Source: Phytophthora quininea
Lineage: Eukaryota > Oomycota > Peronosporomycetes > Peronosporales > Peronosporaceae
Length of the DNA: 64,000 nt
Assembly (NCBI GenBank): GCA_011947345.1
Contig: JAAVTG010000044.1
Coordinates: forward strand, 186,001 to 250,000
Reading direction: 5' to 3'
Part shown: one piece after another, positions 11,756 through 22,718 of the stretch
Position numbering within the stretch: the first letter of the stretch is position 1
How the letters are laid out: every line of letters starts with the position of its first letter
Notes under the pieces: generated by a model
Database searches by the model: none
Told to the model about the DNA's origin: nothing
What the model saw: only the letters and a program-made list of their open reading frames with translations
Program-made: the position numbers and the translations under genes

Positions 11756-12282
11756 CTAGCTTCTCCTCGCTCTGTTGTGCTGGGCTGCCAACAGCTCAAT
11801 CTTGGCTAGAATTTGGTAATAAAAGTCCACTTCCTCTCTTAAACTGAGAGCCTTGAGCCTCATCCTGGCATTTCCCTTCATTAGGTCCTCTTCCAGAGCT
11901 TGAGCCACTTCCACCCTCCTCTCCAAACTGCCGTGGCCAGTGTAACCAGTGTAACCCTGCTCCAGTTCGGTCTCCTGTGTTGTTTCTGCTGCTTCTATCT
12001 CCTTAGTATTTAACTCCTGAGTTTCTTTGTCTTCTTGAGAGGACGGCAACCCGAGTTTGAGGCGTTTGGGGGCCGGTAAACCGCTTGGATGACTAGAATG
12101 GCTGTATTCCAGGGTCCTCTTCTTTGAATCGTTGTTTCTCGACACAAGTGGGTCTCGCGAGGTCGCTTCAGCTTGGTCGGGGTCCTGATCTTCGTAGGAG
12201 ACCGCATACCAGTCGCTGAGGTCTTGGACAGCCTGGAAGGCGAGCTACAGACACGAGAAGAAGACGCTTGCTCGACTTCCAT
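11756..12282 (-). CDS. Small basic coiled-coil protein, unknown
   Basis: I do not recognise this gene. Starting at the ATG at 12282 (MEVEQASSSRV) the N-terminal part is Ser/Thr/Pro- and Arg/Lys-rich with SPTKIRTPTKLKRPR, which looks like a nuclear, possibly CDK-phosphorylated tail. A frame break near the three-base run at 12150-12152 leads into a second part with PKRLKLGLPSS and a predicted coiled coil (LERRVEVAQALEEDLMKGN through LREEVDFYYQILAKIELLA), ending HNRARRS. About 175 residues in all. The fit of the two halves across one homopolymer suggests a single gene. The basic tail plus short coiled coil would suit a small nuclear complex subunit, but that is a guess. Confidence 0.55.
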
Positions 12283-12389
12283 TGTTGCCTTTATTCTCCT
12301 GCGAAAATTTAAATATGCTCTCAAATAATTGCGCCATATATTAGTAGAAATAAGCAACATATTTTCTTGTAACTTTTTTATTTTATTTC

Positions 12390-14725
12390 TTATTCATCGT
12401 CGTCGTCGTCTTCATCATCCAGTCGTCCATCTTGTTCGCTTTGGGATGAGGAGGAGGAATCATCAGAGCTGGAAGAGAGAGACGATCGTCGACGATTTTG
12501 AGGCGACTTGCATTTCCCCGTGCTCACTGTAGCCACACTGTCTGGATAAACTCGACATCCATTGTGTAGACACTCCTTCTGCAGATCACCTAAGTCTTTG
12601 ATGAATGTTTCGAGGGATGACACTGGCGGCGAATCGCTTAAAGCTTCGTCGATCAGCAGCAAACTGTTGATCTGGTCCGCGACAGATTCGCGGAATTCAA
12701 GAGTTAGGAATTTCAGTGAGCGGCTTGATGCCGGCACGCTCTCTCGTCGATCGTACAAGAGTAAGCTCATGATAAGAGCGATATCCGCTCCTACTTCATT
12801 GTTCTTCTCTGAGGAGCCATTACGCCCTTGTCGCTTCCGTTTCCCATTCGTGACGATCTCACTAGAAGACCCGAATAGCTGTTGTGCATATTCAATGGCT
12901 TGCTCTGGATTCCACCCTTTGTTTTGCTCTTGTTTATCCTCAAAAGCCCTCGACGTTGTTGTTTTGCCATTCGTCGGTGTGCTTGACGCAGTTGTCTGCT
13001 TTGTTAAAACGTCGATCACGCACAAGATACGGCAGTACAACATCAACTTCCTAAACTGCTGCGTATAGGACCCTTTCCCGTTCTTCATGAATGCGGGCGT
13101 ATTCTGATCAAGTAAAGCCAGCGCTTCTGTTGTTTGGCACTGACAGATGCGATCACGAACGTGATGACGCAAGCGAAGAGAACTATGCAGGTGCTGCTTC
13201 TTTGGGGAGTAGAGGCTCAAGCGTCCATTGACCGACTCAGTGTCGTCGCATTTCTCTTCGTCCTTCATATCCTCGACATGGCCGTTTCCATTCGATGTTC
13301 CACCTCCGTTGGTGTAAACGCCCATAGCGTCCGACGGCTGTTGATCTCTAGAAGGAGCAACAGCTTCCTCGAATGCTTTGTACGCGTTCTCGTAGCCGTA
13401 ATGCAAGAAGAAGTCCTGCACTAACTCGTTCATAGCAGCTTCGTCCCTCGATTCCATCAGTTCCGTAACGTCAGGAGAACCGTTCACAGCGCGCTTTTCT
13501 CGCTCTTCTAACAACGCGCGCTGTCGTTCCTTCTGAACCTGCTTTTCAAAGCCTGGTAAATCAAACTGAAACTCTTCAGACTTGAAGATTGTGTGGACAC
13601 ATTCGCCAGCGCCATGCAAACTAACTGACGGATACAAAACCTTGTCTTCGTCCACTCTCACATCGACGTCTTCCATATCTACGTCGTTTAATTGAATCCC
13701 CACGCCATTTTCACCTTTATCTGCCGCTCCATTCACTTCTGCATGCTCCTCTTTGTAGTTCTCCAGCTCACCTTCTTCTGCTGCATCATCACTTTCAAAA
13801 GTCTCGCCAAAGTCGTCCAGGTCGTACACATCTTTGGCTTCCAGCATCCCCATCAGCCGTCCATTTAGCGTAAAGAAAAACGTATTGGTATCTAGCAACA
13901 CTCCACATCCCACGACATCTCCCACCCCATACCGTTCACACTGTAAGAACTCGCGTCCGTGCGAGATCACGCGTCCTGTGCTTCCTACATACGCCAGTGT
14001 ATTAGCAGCCTTCCCCAATTCTCGGTGGGAAACTGACGGCGATTTTTTCTCTCCTTCTTCTCATCTTCATCGTCTGAGCCACCACTCGTAGTGTCCGATA
14101 GAACCCTCTGCATTAACTGCTTGACTGCTCTTCTGGACAATCTGCTCTCTAAAAGTTCAGGGTACTCTCTTGGAGGGTAACCTGGTAACTTGGCATCTTC
14201 TAGTTACTTCAGCGTCGTCTAAAAGGAACCCCACGGCCACTTTGTGACTGTATTTTTGCGCTCATTGCTGCGTCGTAGTCGTCGTCGCTCATGGCGCGTC
14301 CTCATTTGCTGCAGAGTTCTGGAGCTTAAAGTAAAGGCAAAATTTACAGTGTTGTCTACTGCCCCATTTCCGTTGGTGGCACCAGTGTGGACGTCTTCCA
14401 GGTCCATTGCTTGCAGCTCGGCGCGGCGTCGCCAGTCCCGTGCGATCGTCGCTGCCAAATCTTGGTTTCGACCAGCATGCCTTGAATTACGCGACGAATT
14501 AGCTCTGGAATTATTATTAGTGTCAGTCGACGAATTCGTCGCCAGAATCTGAGTCTCGAAGTAGAAGAGCCGAAGCGCGCCACAGAGCGAGCTGGAGTGC
14601 ACAGCGCGGCTCGAGCGGAAGCAGGCGGCGTCGTTCTCGTGGTTGGCGCGCCCCACGTACTCGGCGGTGCGGCGGTCGGCGTGCAAGCGCCCCTCAAAGC
14701 CCACGCAGCGAGGGTCCAGCTCCAT
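12390..14725 (-). CDS. RanBPM-like SPRY/LisH/CTLH/CRA protein
   Basis: RanBP9/10-type protein, in other eukaryotes a subunit of the CTLH/GID E3 ubiquitin ligase. Order of parts: an N-terminal SPRY start (MELDPRCVGFEGRL, LRLFYFETQIL), a Ser/Asn-rich insertion, the rest of the SPRY domain (GREFLQCERYGVGDVVGCGV, NTFFFTLNGRLMG), an acidic insert, LisH (MNELVQDFFLHYGYENAYKAF), CTLH (RHHVRDRICQCQTTEALALL) and CRA with a C-terminal acidic Asp run. About 770 residues, one exon as far as I can see. The frame breaks at least three times between 14043 and 14250, two at A runs, while the segment PREYPELLESRLSRRAVK stays recognisable. The C-terminal 540 residues are uninterrupted. Confidence 0.78.
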
Positions 14726-14848
14726 TTTTCCGCTAATTCTCTAATGAAGGGATTTTAATTGAGAAATGTATTTTAACCAATTAAATGCAATTTAAAGTAA
14801 ATCTCCGAATCTGATTGGCGGACAACTTCAAGTTGCCTTTTGTACTCT

Positions 14849-17800
14849 TTACCAGGCTACCCACCGCACAAGGCAGCGTTCCTGGCCTGGAACTTCACGA
14901 CGAGCCAGTGCCTTAATGGTCTCGCTGTACAAGCACGTCACGACGCCTGTGCCACAGCCAATTAGCCACGGCACATAATCGACTGCCGCCGTCCCGAAGA
15001 AAGACTGGAACCCTGGCACGTACACGACCAGAACGACAATCAGAATCTCAGCTGCTGCCCCGTAGATCGTGACAGGGTTCTGGAACACGCTGTGCTTGGT
15101 GACTGAAGTGCGTCGAGTCTTGGCCATCCAGATGTGGAAGAACTGGCACACGATCAGTGCAATGTACCATGAAGAGCACGCTTGTTCCAGCAAGTGCGTC
15201 TGCTCGGCTGCAGTGAAGCACTCGCCGTCTGCGTTGCAGAACGCGTCGGCACCGCTTGTCCAGTGGTCGTCGGCGCTCATGATCAAGTCCGAGAACGATA
15301 TGCCGTGACGCCAAAAGACCGTGCCGTAGGCGGTCAAGCAGCCGCCAGCGTTCACCATACCAGCGACGGCGTATGCGTAGATTAACAGAGACTTGGACAT
15401 CAGACGATTCTTGCTCAGATTGCGCGGTGGACGCTTCATAATGTCGTTCTCTGCGCCTTCATAGGCCAGAGAGATCGCCGGACCGAGCTCAGTACCGAGG
15501 TCGATGCTCAAGATCTGCAGAGACGTCATGCCTGCAGGCATTCCGAGCGCCAAGTTGATAGCTACAGGCAGGATCTCAGGCCACAGGTGCGAGAGGGTGT
15601 ATGCGATCGTCTTCTTCAGGTTGTCGAAGATCACACGGCCTTGCTCGACGCCGCGCACGATCGATGAAAAGTTGTCGTCCATTAGAATGATATCAGCCGC
15701 TTGGCGAGCCACGTCGCTGCCGTTAAGCCCCATCGCCACGCCCACATCAGCTTGCTTTAATGCTGGCGCATCGTTCACACCGTCACCAGTCACACCAACG
15801 CATTCACCCAGCGCTTGGCATGCCTGCACGATCTGAAGCTTGTGCTGAGGCGTAGTCCGAGCAAAAACCACCGCTTTCAGCTGCAAGACGGTCGTGAGAT
15901 CCTCGTCCGACAGAGCGTCAATGACGCTGCCATGAATGATAGCTCCGTCGTACAGATCCAAGTCCGATGGTAGACCCTGATCGACAGATGAAGGAGCGAG
16001 TAACTCCATCATACATTGGCCCTCTTCTAGCAGACCAATCTCCCTCGCAATCGCTTGGGCCGTCAGCGGGTGATCGCCAGTAACCATGAACACTTTAATG
16101 CCAGCATCTTTGCACTTTTCAATCGCCTCGGGTACATCGTCCCGTGGAGGGTCCATGATGGCGACCATCCCCACAAAGCAGAGCTTTTCTGAGGGAAAGT
16201 TGTCATCCTCCACCGAGAAGCTGGTAGTCGGCGACTCAAAGCGTCGAGTTGCTAGTGCCAACACTCGTCTCCCCTTGCTAGCAAAAATTCGTAAGCCCCG
16301 AGAACTCGCGAACCAGCGCGTCATCCATCGGGATCTCTTCCCCTGTGGCTGACAGCATCGTGTTGCAGCGCTTCACGACCACTTCCGGAGCTCCTTTCAT
16401 GAATACATCAAAGCTCCGTCGCTCGCCTAGAGCAGGTACGATCACTAGCTGCCATTTGTTGGTTGAATTGAACGGGATCTCAAATACCACTGGGTATTCT
16501 TCACGAATAGTATCCGATGAGTGCTGCAAGTCTGCGAACCGGAGCAGAGCGATATCCGATGGGTTCCCGGTGTATTGGCGCTTGCTACTGACTTTTCGTT
16601 GCTCGCGCACGGACAAATGACTTTGGTAGCTGAGATAAGAAAGTCTCAGCGACTCGCTGGCACGCGATGGAGCATCCGAGTACGCCTTCTTTTCCTCTGG
16701 GTTGTTGGGAAAGGTGTCGCTGATGGGATTGCCCTCCTCGCATTGACTATAGTCTGGAGCTGCACGATTGCACAGCGCAGCTCCTCGGAAGAGAACAGCT
16801 TTCGGGGTTCTTCCCGTCAAGAAGTCTGTCTTATCATCCAGCTCAATAACGCGGTGGCCTCCTGACAGCTGCGCCGTGAACTCTCGTCCACTCCACGTAT
16901 CCGTCACCGTCATGACGTTCTTCGTCAGCGTGCCGGTCTTATCGGTGGCAATTAGTGAGATGGACCCCAACGTCTCGACACAATCAAGACGCTTGACAAA
17001 CACATTGCGCGCTGCCATCCGACTCGCCGTAATCGTCAAAGAGACGTCACCGTGGCCGGTAGCCCCTGCGGGACATTGGCCACGATAATGACCAGAAATC
17101 CGTTGACAAACGTGGAAAGCACGTCGGCGCCTCCTTTACGAATGACACCGACAGCGAACAGAATCCCAGCCATGACGACAGCAAGAACACTGATGAAGCG
17201 TACGAACGACTTGACTTCTCGTTGCATGTTGGTCTCTCGAGTGGACGTCGACGTGGCGAGCTCAGCAATGCGGCCGATGACTGTCTTGTCGCCGACAGTC
17301 AGCACCAAGCCCAGCGCTGACCCATCGAAGCAGAGCGAGCCGTTGAACACGACGTTCTTGCATTCCAGAAAGGCTACGGACTGGTCTTGGGCGTCAGACG
17401 TTATGGTAACCAGCTCGGATTCCCCGTCAGCGACGAGTTTTCCACCTTGAGATTGTTGCACAGTAAAATACGTAGATCAGCCGGAACCTTGTCGCCGTTG
17501 CGCACCCAGACCAAGTCGCCGACGACGAGCTCCTCCGCCGAAATGATCTGGGTCTTGCCATCACGAACTACCGTGCATTGCTGCGGGAGCATGTTCTTGA
17601 ACGACTCCATCACTTTACTCGTCGACCGCGCTTGGAGGAACGTGATGGTGCAGGTGACGACCACAATAGCGAACAGCACGAACGCCAGGTACAGATTCAG
17701 CGTCGTCGACGTGTCGATGAAGTAGGCGATGAGACTCAGCAACCCCGCAGCCGTCAGCAGGATCATGAACATGTCCAAGAACTGCTGCAGGAACAGAACG

Positions 17801-18044
17801 TAGTCGGGCACAGTCTTCGGTGGGGAGAGGCGGTTGAAGCCGCAGACTTGACGAGCTTCCTCGACAGCAGCAGAGGAGAGTCCTTGACTCTGCTCGAGGT
17901 GCACAGCCGAGATGTGACTGCGTGGCACCCACGTCAGCAGCTCTTCAACTTGGATGTAAGCTTCACGATAGCGGTCTTCATGGTCTTGCTCCTCTGGTTT
18001 AGGGTCAGAGGCATGGCCACGAACTCAGAATCGGTCGAAGGCAT
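14849..18044 (-). CDS. P-type ATPase, Na+/K+-ATPase (IIC) type
   Basis: Cation-pumping P-type ATPase of about 1,050 residues, closest in motifs to the Na/K-ATPase alpha family (P2C). It has the phosphorylation motif DKTGTLT (16924-16944), actuator TGES region, hinge TGDGVNDAPALKQADVGVAMG (around 15730-15790), DPPRDDVPEAIEKCKDAGIK and MVTGDHPLTAQAIA, plus about ten hydrophobic segments including PQGLPATVTSL and the IDLGTELGPAISLAYE loop. It would sit in the plasma membrane and use ATP to move monovalent cations. The ATG at 18044 gives MPSTDSEFVA. Breaks occur near 18030, at C4 17422-17425, at A3 17038-17040 and at the A5 and C4 runs 16283-16299, each fixed by added bases in homopolymers. Ion specificity cannot be set from sequence. 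Confidence 0.85.
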
Positions 18045-19130
18045 CGTCGGTCTTCAATATCGAAAGTGGAGCTTGACTTGGTGACTTGATAGTTGGAAGG
18101 TCGAGGCAAATTGGAGAATGACAGAGCGAGCAAAGTCTGCGGAAGTCCATGGGGCTGTGGACTGAGTGGTCGGCAGCATGAGGGGAGAGGGATCATCCTG
18201 GAACGAGCTGGCGCCAGCGCTGCAGGCGTCGCCGCGTACGGCGTTGTCCAGGACACTTGGAGCTACTATGAGGCTTGTCGTACGGCGATGCACGCTGCCG
18301 TGGGTTTCAGGTGCCCGGAATCTCCACGGATGGATGGCGAGGGGTCTCCCTCTCCCCGTGCTGCTTTGCGAGCATGGCAGCGTACCGGTTGGCGCTATGC
18401 TGCGGCTAGATGGTGATGGTCCATGCCTGGAAGCCTCCTGCCAGGGCTATGAGCAGCGACATACTGTCATTTAGCACCACACACTGTTGTCGTGTTTGCA
18501 CACGTCGCAGATGGCAAAGCTTTGCACACATCTCAACGGAAACCTTTGGAGCTGCATGAGGATCAGTCCGGAGTTGATGCAGAAGAACCAACTGCTGTAG
18601 CAATTCCACTTGGTCCATCGCCTTTTCACTCGATCGGAAGCCCACTTTTCCCGCTTGCTAATTCTTCTCATCATTAGACGTGATGTCGCCTTCTTGGCAG
18701 GTGCTTGACGATCGATTTGCAGAACTCAAACGCTGCTCGATCGCTTCAAGCTGCGGATTGAGGCACTTGTTTTCAAGGCTGTTCCAACAGATACGAGCGT
18801 TGCCAGCAGCTGCCAGCCCCAAACGCCGCGGGTCATTCATTCTTTGCTTTATCTTCGGGGCCTTCGAGTACAGTACCGTTTTCGTTTCCATCGCCGACGA
18901 TGAAAGAGTCTTCAGCCAGCAAGAGTACATGCATTGTTATTGAGCAGAGGTGTCTGGGGTCCAAGATTTTCCTTCGATAAGAAAGCAGATACTGTTTAAG
19001 ATTGCCATCTAACGCAAATAGCGGAACAACGACAAGATAGCAGTCCATGCTGTGCTCGAGCAAAATTTGCTGACGCGCAGTGAAGGATCACGAGGAATCC
19101 TAGTTAGTAGGACCGAAAATGTTCATGAAG
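18045..19130. other. Gene-poor stretch, no supported gene
   Basis: About 1.1 kb upstream of the ATPase. It contains only short conflicting frames. On the minus strand fragments such as the one around 18830-19063 and 18406-18645 look mildly protein-like, but they change frame often and match nothing I know. It may hold ATPase 5' sequence and a decayed gene. Confidence 0.4.
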
Positions 19131-19150
19131 ACGTTCGATAAAACTGAATT

Positions 19151-19169
19151 TCATTCTCGAACTTACTCG
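19151..19169 (+). promoter_or_regulatory. INR-like core promoter of effector candidate
   Basis: TCATTCTCGAACTTACTCG lies 34 bp before the ATG at 19203. The convergent paralogue has TCATTGTCAAACTTACTCC at the same place, so the element is conserved between the two copies. TCATT plus a downstream AACTTAC fits the oomycete INR/FPR pattern. Confidence 0.55.
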
Positions 19170-19202
19170 TCAACGCACAAGGTTTCCAGATCCACAGCTT
19201 CC

Positions 19203-19645
19203 ATGCAATTTTCCTTCCTGCTGGTTGCCATCGGGGTGACTTTTATCGCCAACGATGAAGTTGTCTCGGCTTCCCGTCCAACGAGCGTCTCGAATGAGGC
19301 AACTGCTGATGGGGTTTCCTACGACAAGAAATCCTGCGGGGTCTCACGATTTACGACGAAGATGAAGAGAAAGCGAGGTTCTCGGCAGCTTTCGACAAGA
19401 TCTTCGGGAGCACGAAGGCAACCAAGCGAGCCGCTAAAGAAACCCAGGCGGCGAAAAACGAGCAGCTCTTGAAGACCATAAACAACGACGGAAACAAGAG
19501 AATTCCTGTGTTCGACGAATGGGCTAGACAAGGGAGAACTCTGGATGTATTCGACCAGAAATTCGGAGACACCGCTTTAGCGCTCAGTATCCGCCATGAC
19601 TACAAAGTTCACCTCCAGGACCTCGGAAGGAAGGACCTTTGGTGA
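19203..19645 (+). CDS. Secreted RxLR-type effector candidate, frame break
   Basis: Predicted secreted protein with a signal peptide starting MQFSFLLVAIGVTF. The opening frame runs into an unrelated reading near the CC pair 19333-19334. In the next frame the text continues with LRGL and an acidic DEDEEK block, a degenerate RxLR plus dEER arrangement, then FDKIFGSTKATK, an EWARQG segment and DVFDQKFGDTALAL, ending at the stop 19643-19645. The conserved FGSTKA and W...KFG blocks are shared with the convergent paralogue at 19705-20220. The break may be an undercall; the rest of the frame is open for about 100 residues, which argues for a recent loss at most. Function in the host is unknown. Confidence 0.7.
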
Positions 19646-19704
19646 ACTTGATGAATGACCAAGACGACTGTACCTCGTAGCTCAAAGGTTTTACATTCAA
19701 CTCG

Positions 19705-20220
19705 CTAAGCCATAATACTAAACGAAGTAGCCGGAGTCGGCAATAGTACCGTGGCTAACGCATTCTTGCCCCCAAAGAGCTGCCTTTCTTTATCCTCGAG
19801 GAAGACCTGGTAATCGCTGCGAACAGCTGTAGCTTCATCAGAGTATCCGAATTTTTGTCGAACTTGTGCAAACTCATCCGTTGCCAGCCCATTGCTCGAA
19901 CTGTGGGATTCTCTTGTTTCCATCGGCAGTAAGGGCCATCAAGAAGAGTTTTTGTTCCTTCTCCGCCAACGCTGCCTTTTGGGTCGTTTGGCCGCTTTCG
20001 TGCTGCCGAAGATCTTGCCGAACGATGGCGAGAGCCACCCTCTCTCTTCTCCATCGCCGTCGTCGTTAGTCTTGTCAACTCGCAGGGATCTCTTGACTTC
20101 GGTGGAAATACCACCCCATTCGGCGGTTGTCGAGATGCTAGTCGAGCTGGCAGCCACTTGCGCTGACGAAATAGCGACAAAGGATGCAGCGATAGTAACC
20201 AGGAGGTAGGAAAGTCGCAT
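19705..20220 (-). CDS. Secreted RxLR-type effector candidate, frame breaks
   Basis: Signal peptide MRLSYLLVTIAASFVAISSA, then a canonical RSLR (residues about 45-48) and GEERG, an RxLR-dEER pair with normal spacing. The body starts FGKIFGSTKAAKRPK. The frame breaks at the four-base run 19977-19980 and again around 19900, after which DEFAQVRQKFGYSDEAT and DYQVFLEDKERQLFG follow in a third frame, ending at 19705-19707. These blocks align with the convergent gene 60 bp away, so the two are an inverted duplicate pair. The second break needs a different shift from the usual one-base gain, so this copy is the more likely of the two to be truly damaged. Confidence 0.72.
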
Positions 20221-20251
20221 GAGGTGTTGAGGAGGGGAACTCGGTTGTTGG

Positions 20252-20270
20252 GGAGTAAGTTTGACAATGA
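20252..20270 (-). promoter_or_regulatory. INR-like core promoter of effector candidate
   Basis: The minus strand reads TCATTGTCAAACTTACTCC, ending 31 bp before the ATG at 20220. It matches the element of the paralogue at 19151-19169 in 15 of 19 bases, while the surrounding non-coding DNA is not obviously similar. Confidence 0.6.
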
Positions 20271-20426
20271 GGCAACCCTGCTGACTGCCGTCGTTGCCAT
20301 CTGGATCCCAAATGGACTTTTAGCACTCACAATCGACAAAGTCTGCACACCTGTATAATAAGCATTTGATAAACATTGTAAAAACCGCTTCAGCGATACA
20401 GGTTTTAGATTTCATTTCTCCTGTGC

Positions 20427-20490
20427 CATCCATTATGGTATCACCAGGGATGTCACATCCCTGTTGATACATTGTTTATTATAATGGATG
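20427..20490. repeat. Long imperfect inverted repeat (hairpin)
   Basis: Outer arms CATCCATTAT (20427-20436) and ATAATGGATG (20481-20490) are perfect complements. Inner arms GGTATCACCAGGGATGT (20437-20453) and ACATCCCTGTTGATAC (20455-20470) pair with two mismatches or bulges. A 10 bp AT-rich insert sits between the right inner and outer arms. It may be a miniature mobile element or a fragment of one. The rest of 20221-20865 shows no gene. Confidence 0.7.
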
Positions 20491-20865
20491 TGATTCCAAC
20501 TTTGCTCGATAACAGAGTGTTGTCGTCGTTGTGAATACCCCCATCTCAAAATTGTTCTATCGCAATCAACTCGATTGTCGATGCCGACACCTTCATCGCT
20601 TCATTGGTACTAGAGAATGGTTCTATTCGCGTAGTTTGCCAAGTTAGTTCATAAGCCCTCATAGTTGCACTGGTAACATGCACCTGGTGCTGTCAATCGA
20701 CGCTGTACCAATGGAGCACGCACCATGCACAAAGATCACATGCACGACCTCGGAAGGACCGATCTGCAGTGACGCCCTGGAATCGACACGCGATAAAAGC
20801 TCAACAAAGGTTTTAGTTTGCTCCAAAAAAATAATCATGAATAACTATCCGGTCTTGAAAAATGA

Positions 20866-22267
20866 TCATTCTTCAGTCTTGGTTGATGTCATCAACGACG
20901 TCCGTACAGCGTTAAATAGTAAATTCCCGCGACAAGCCAGTCGATCGATGGTTTCTTGCATTTCGAACGACGACAGCGGCAACGCCGTCTGGTGGAGCTT
21001 GAAGAAATTGGTCCGAGCCATCACTACCTCCACTTTCGTTTGCAGTTTCCTCGCGTTTAGTGGCGACGGCACTTGTCTCTTGTACGTTTGCACAGTCAAG
21101 ATCGATGTGAGGTCCTGCCGCAGATTTTGATCGGGATGATACTGATGGAGATCGTCTCGATCCACAAAGCCGATGGCGATGACGCCATACTCGCGTCCAT
21201 CGCCAAACTCATCGTTCTTTTCGTCGAATTGACAGAACAGCACGTCGTTGGACTCGACTTGGTATCCACTAGGTGTCAACCGCAGAAAACGGTGCTGAGA
21301 GGCGGCTTGATTGTTGGGTTCTTCTTCTTCACACAATGTGAGATCTCCCGTCGCCTCGGAGATCATAATCTCCATGTGGAACAGATAAAACTTTAGCGTA
21401 TCAAAAACCTGCTTGGCGCTAAAGTCTCCATCGAGAGGCATCACCACAAACTTGAGTGCACAATAATCCCCGGCAGGATTCACGAAGCAACTCTGCTCCG
21501 AAATGGGGACACTCAAGTCCAAGAATCCGGTTCGCTCCTGCATTAATCGACGAGCATCTCGCAGCATTCTTGGTCTTATTGCCAGCAGCGTCTACAGTCG
21601 CTGCTTCTTGTCTTTCTGTAGATGGATGTAGTTGTCGAATGGGATCAGTTTATCTTGCCGTGTCGTGAACGCCGACAACGCCGAGTGGATCCGCGCGAGT
21701 GAACTCCTGATTGTGAACGATATCGCGAAGACACGAGTTGACGAGTTGCTGCTTCTGCGTTGAGTTGGTTTGGTTGTTGACTTTGGCGGCCTTGTGTTTG
21801 AGGTAGTCTACGTAGGCTTCGAGCGAAGGGAGTTCTTCCGATAGGGCCTCGATTTCGTTCTACCCCACAGAAAACAAGGTTGTCAATTAGCACCGATAGC
21901 ATGTAGAGTGGTGAATGAAGTCCACCTTTCGTGCCGTGTAGGTGCGCATGCGGATATTAGCGTGCTTGGTGTCGTCGTCCGAGTCAAGGGATCTTTTTCT
22001 CAAAGGGCTGAGACGGCGGCAACTCGTGGATTTTGGAGCTGCTGGCGAGTTATTGGCGCTATCCTGCTCGCCTCCGAAGCAGTTCAAAAGCTCCGACAGG
22101 TCCTCCATGCCGAGAGTTTGCAAGGCGGGTCCATCTGGGGACATGGAGCTGATGGAATCCTGCTGCATGGCATCAAAATGAAGCTCGGCTGGCGCGAAGT
22201 CGACGTGCTCGATGGCCGGCATCTTGAGGAATGAGCTCGAGGGAAATGGGGGCCGCTTCAGACACAT
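20866..22267 (-). CDS. Oomycete bZIP/START-like regulator (M96-like family), broken
   Basis: Member of a large oomycete family with a basic/coiled N-terminal region and a START-like C-terminal half, often annotated M96 mating-specific-like. Exon 1 is 22267-21926 (acidic and Ser-rich, LSELLNCFGGEQDS, then RMRTYTARK); a 66 bp intron leads to exon 2 from 21859 (NEIEALSEELPSLEAYVDYL, leucine-zipper-like). The C-terminal half includes MLRDARRLMQERTGFLDL, GDYCALKFVV and TILTVQTYKRQ-like text and ends at 20866. Between them the frame shifts near 21680 and an in-frame TAG occurs at about 21592. The same family architecture is found at 41383-42683. ATG choices at 22267 and 22222 are both possible. It may be damaged or carry sequence errors. 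Confidence 0.62.
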
Positions 22268-22718
22268 CTCCCGAGGTTTAACGTGTGGCTCGCGAATTTC
22301 GGACGACTCACCAAAAGTTCAGATGGCAACTTCAACTTCTGGATGAGTCATCCGAAACAAAGCACGCGCCTGCGAGCGAAAATAATGGGAAAATTGAACA
22401 ATGCAAATTCGAGGGCTATATAGCCTTGCCTGCAAGGAGGGTCGGCGTTTATAGTAGATCTAGCAGCGGCGATAGCGAATTTGCGATAGAAGGGTTTCAA
22501 ATTCGAGATGAGTGACCAAAAACGTTTTTGATCAGATGGACGCTGACGCGCTCGGTGTCGAGCGTTGCTGCACCAGTCAGTGAGCACGACTCCACTGCAC
22601 CAGTCATGAACCTCGAAAGTTTGCCGCGTCACCAGGCAACGGATACCGCCGCTGTGTTTGCACGGTCCAACAAAAAGGCAAGTAAGAAACTAACACTACT
22701 ACGATATTTGCCGCCTGG

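Noticed and set aside
14190..14215. A 19-base GT...AG segment in the RanBPM-like gene that would restore the frame if spliced
   Set aside because: Far too short for a spliceosomal intron; coincidence or sequence error is more likely.
18406..19063. Overlapping minus-strand frames resembling a small membrane protein
   Set aside because: Frame changes every 60-80 codons and no similarity I can name.
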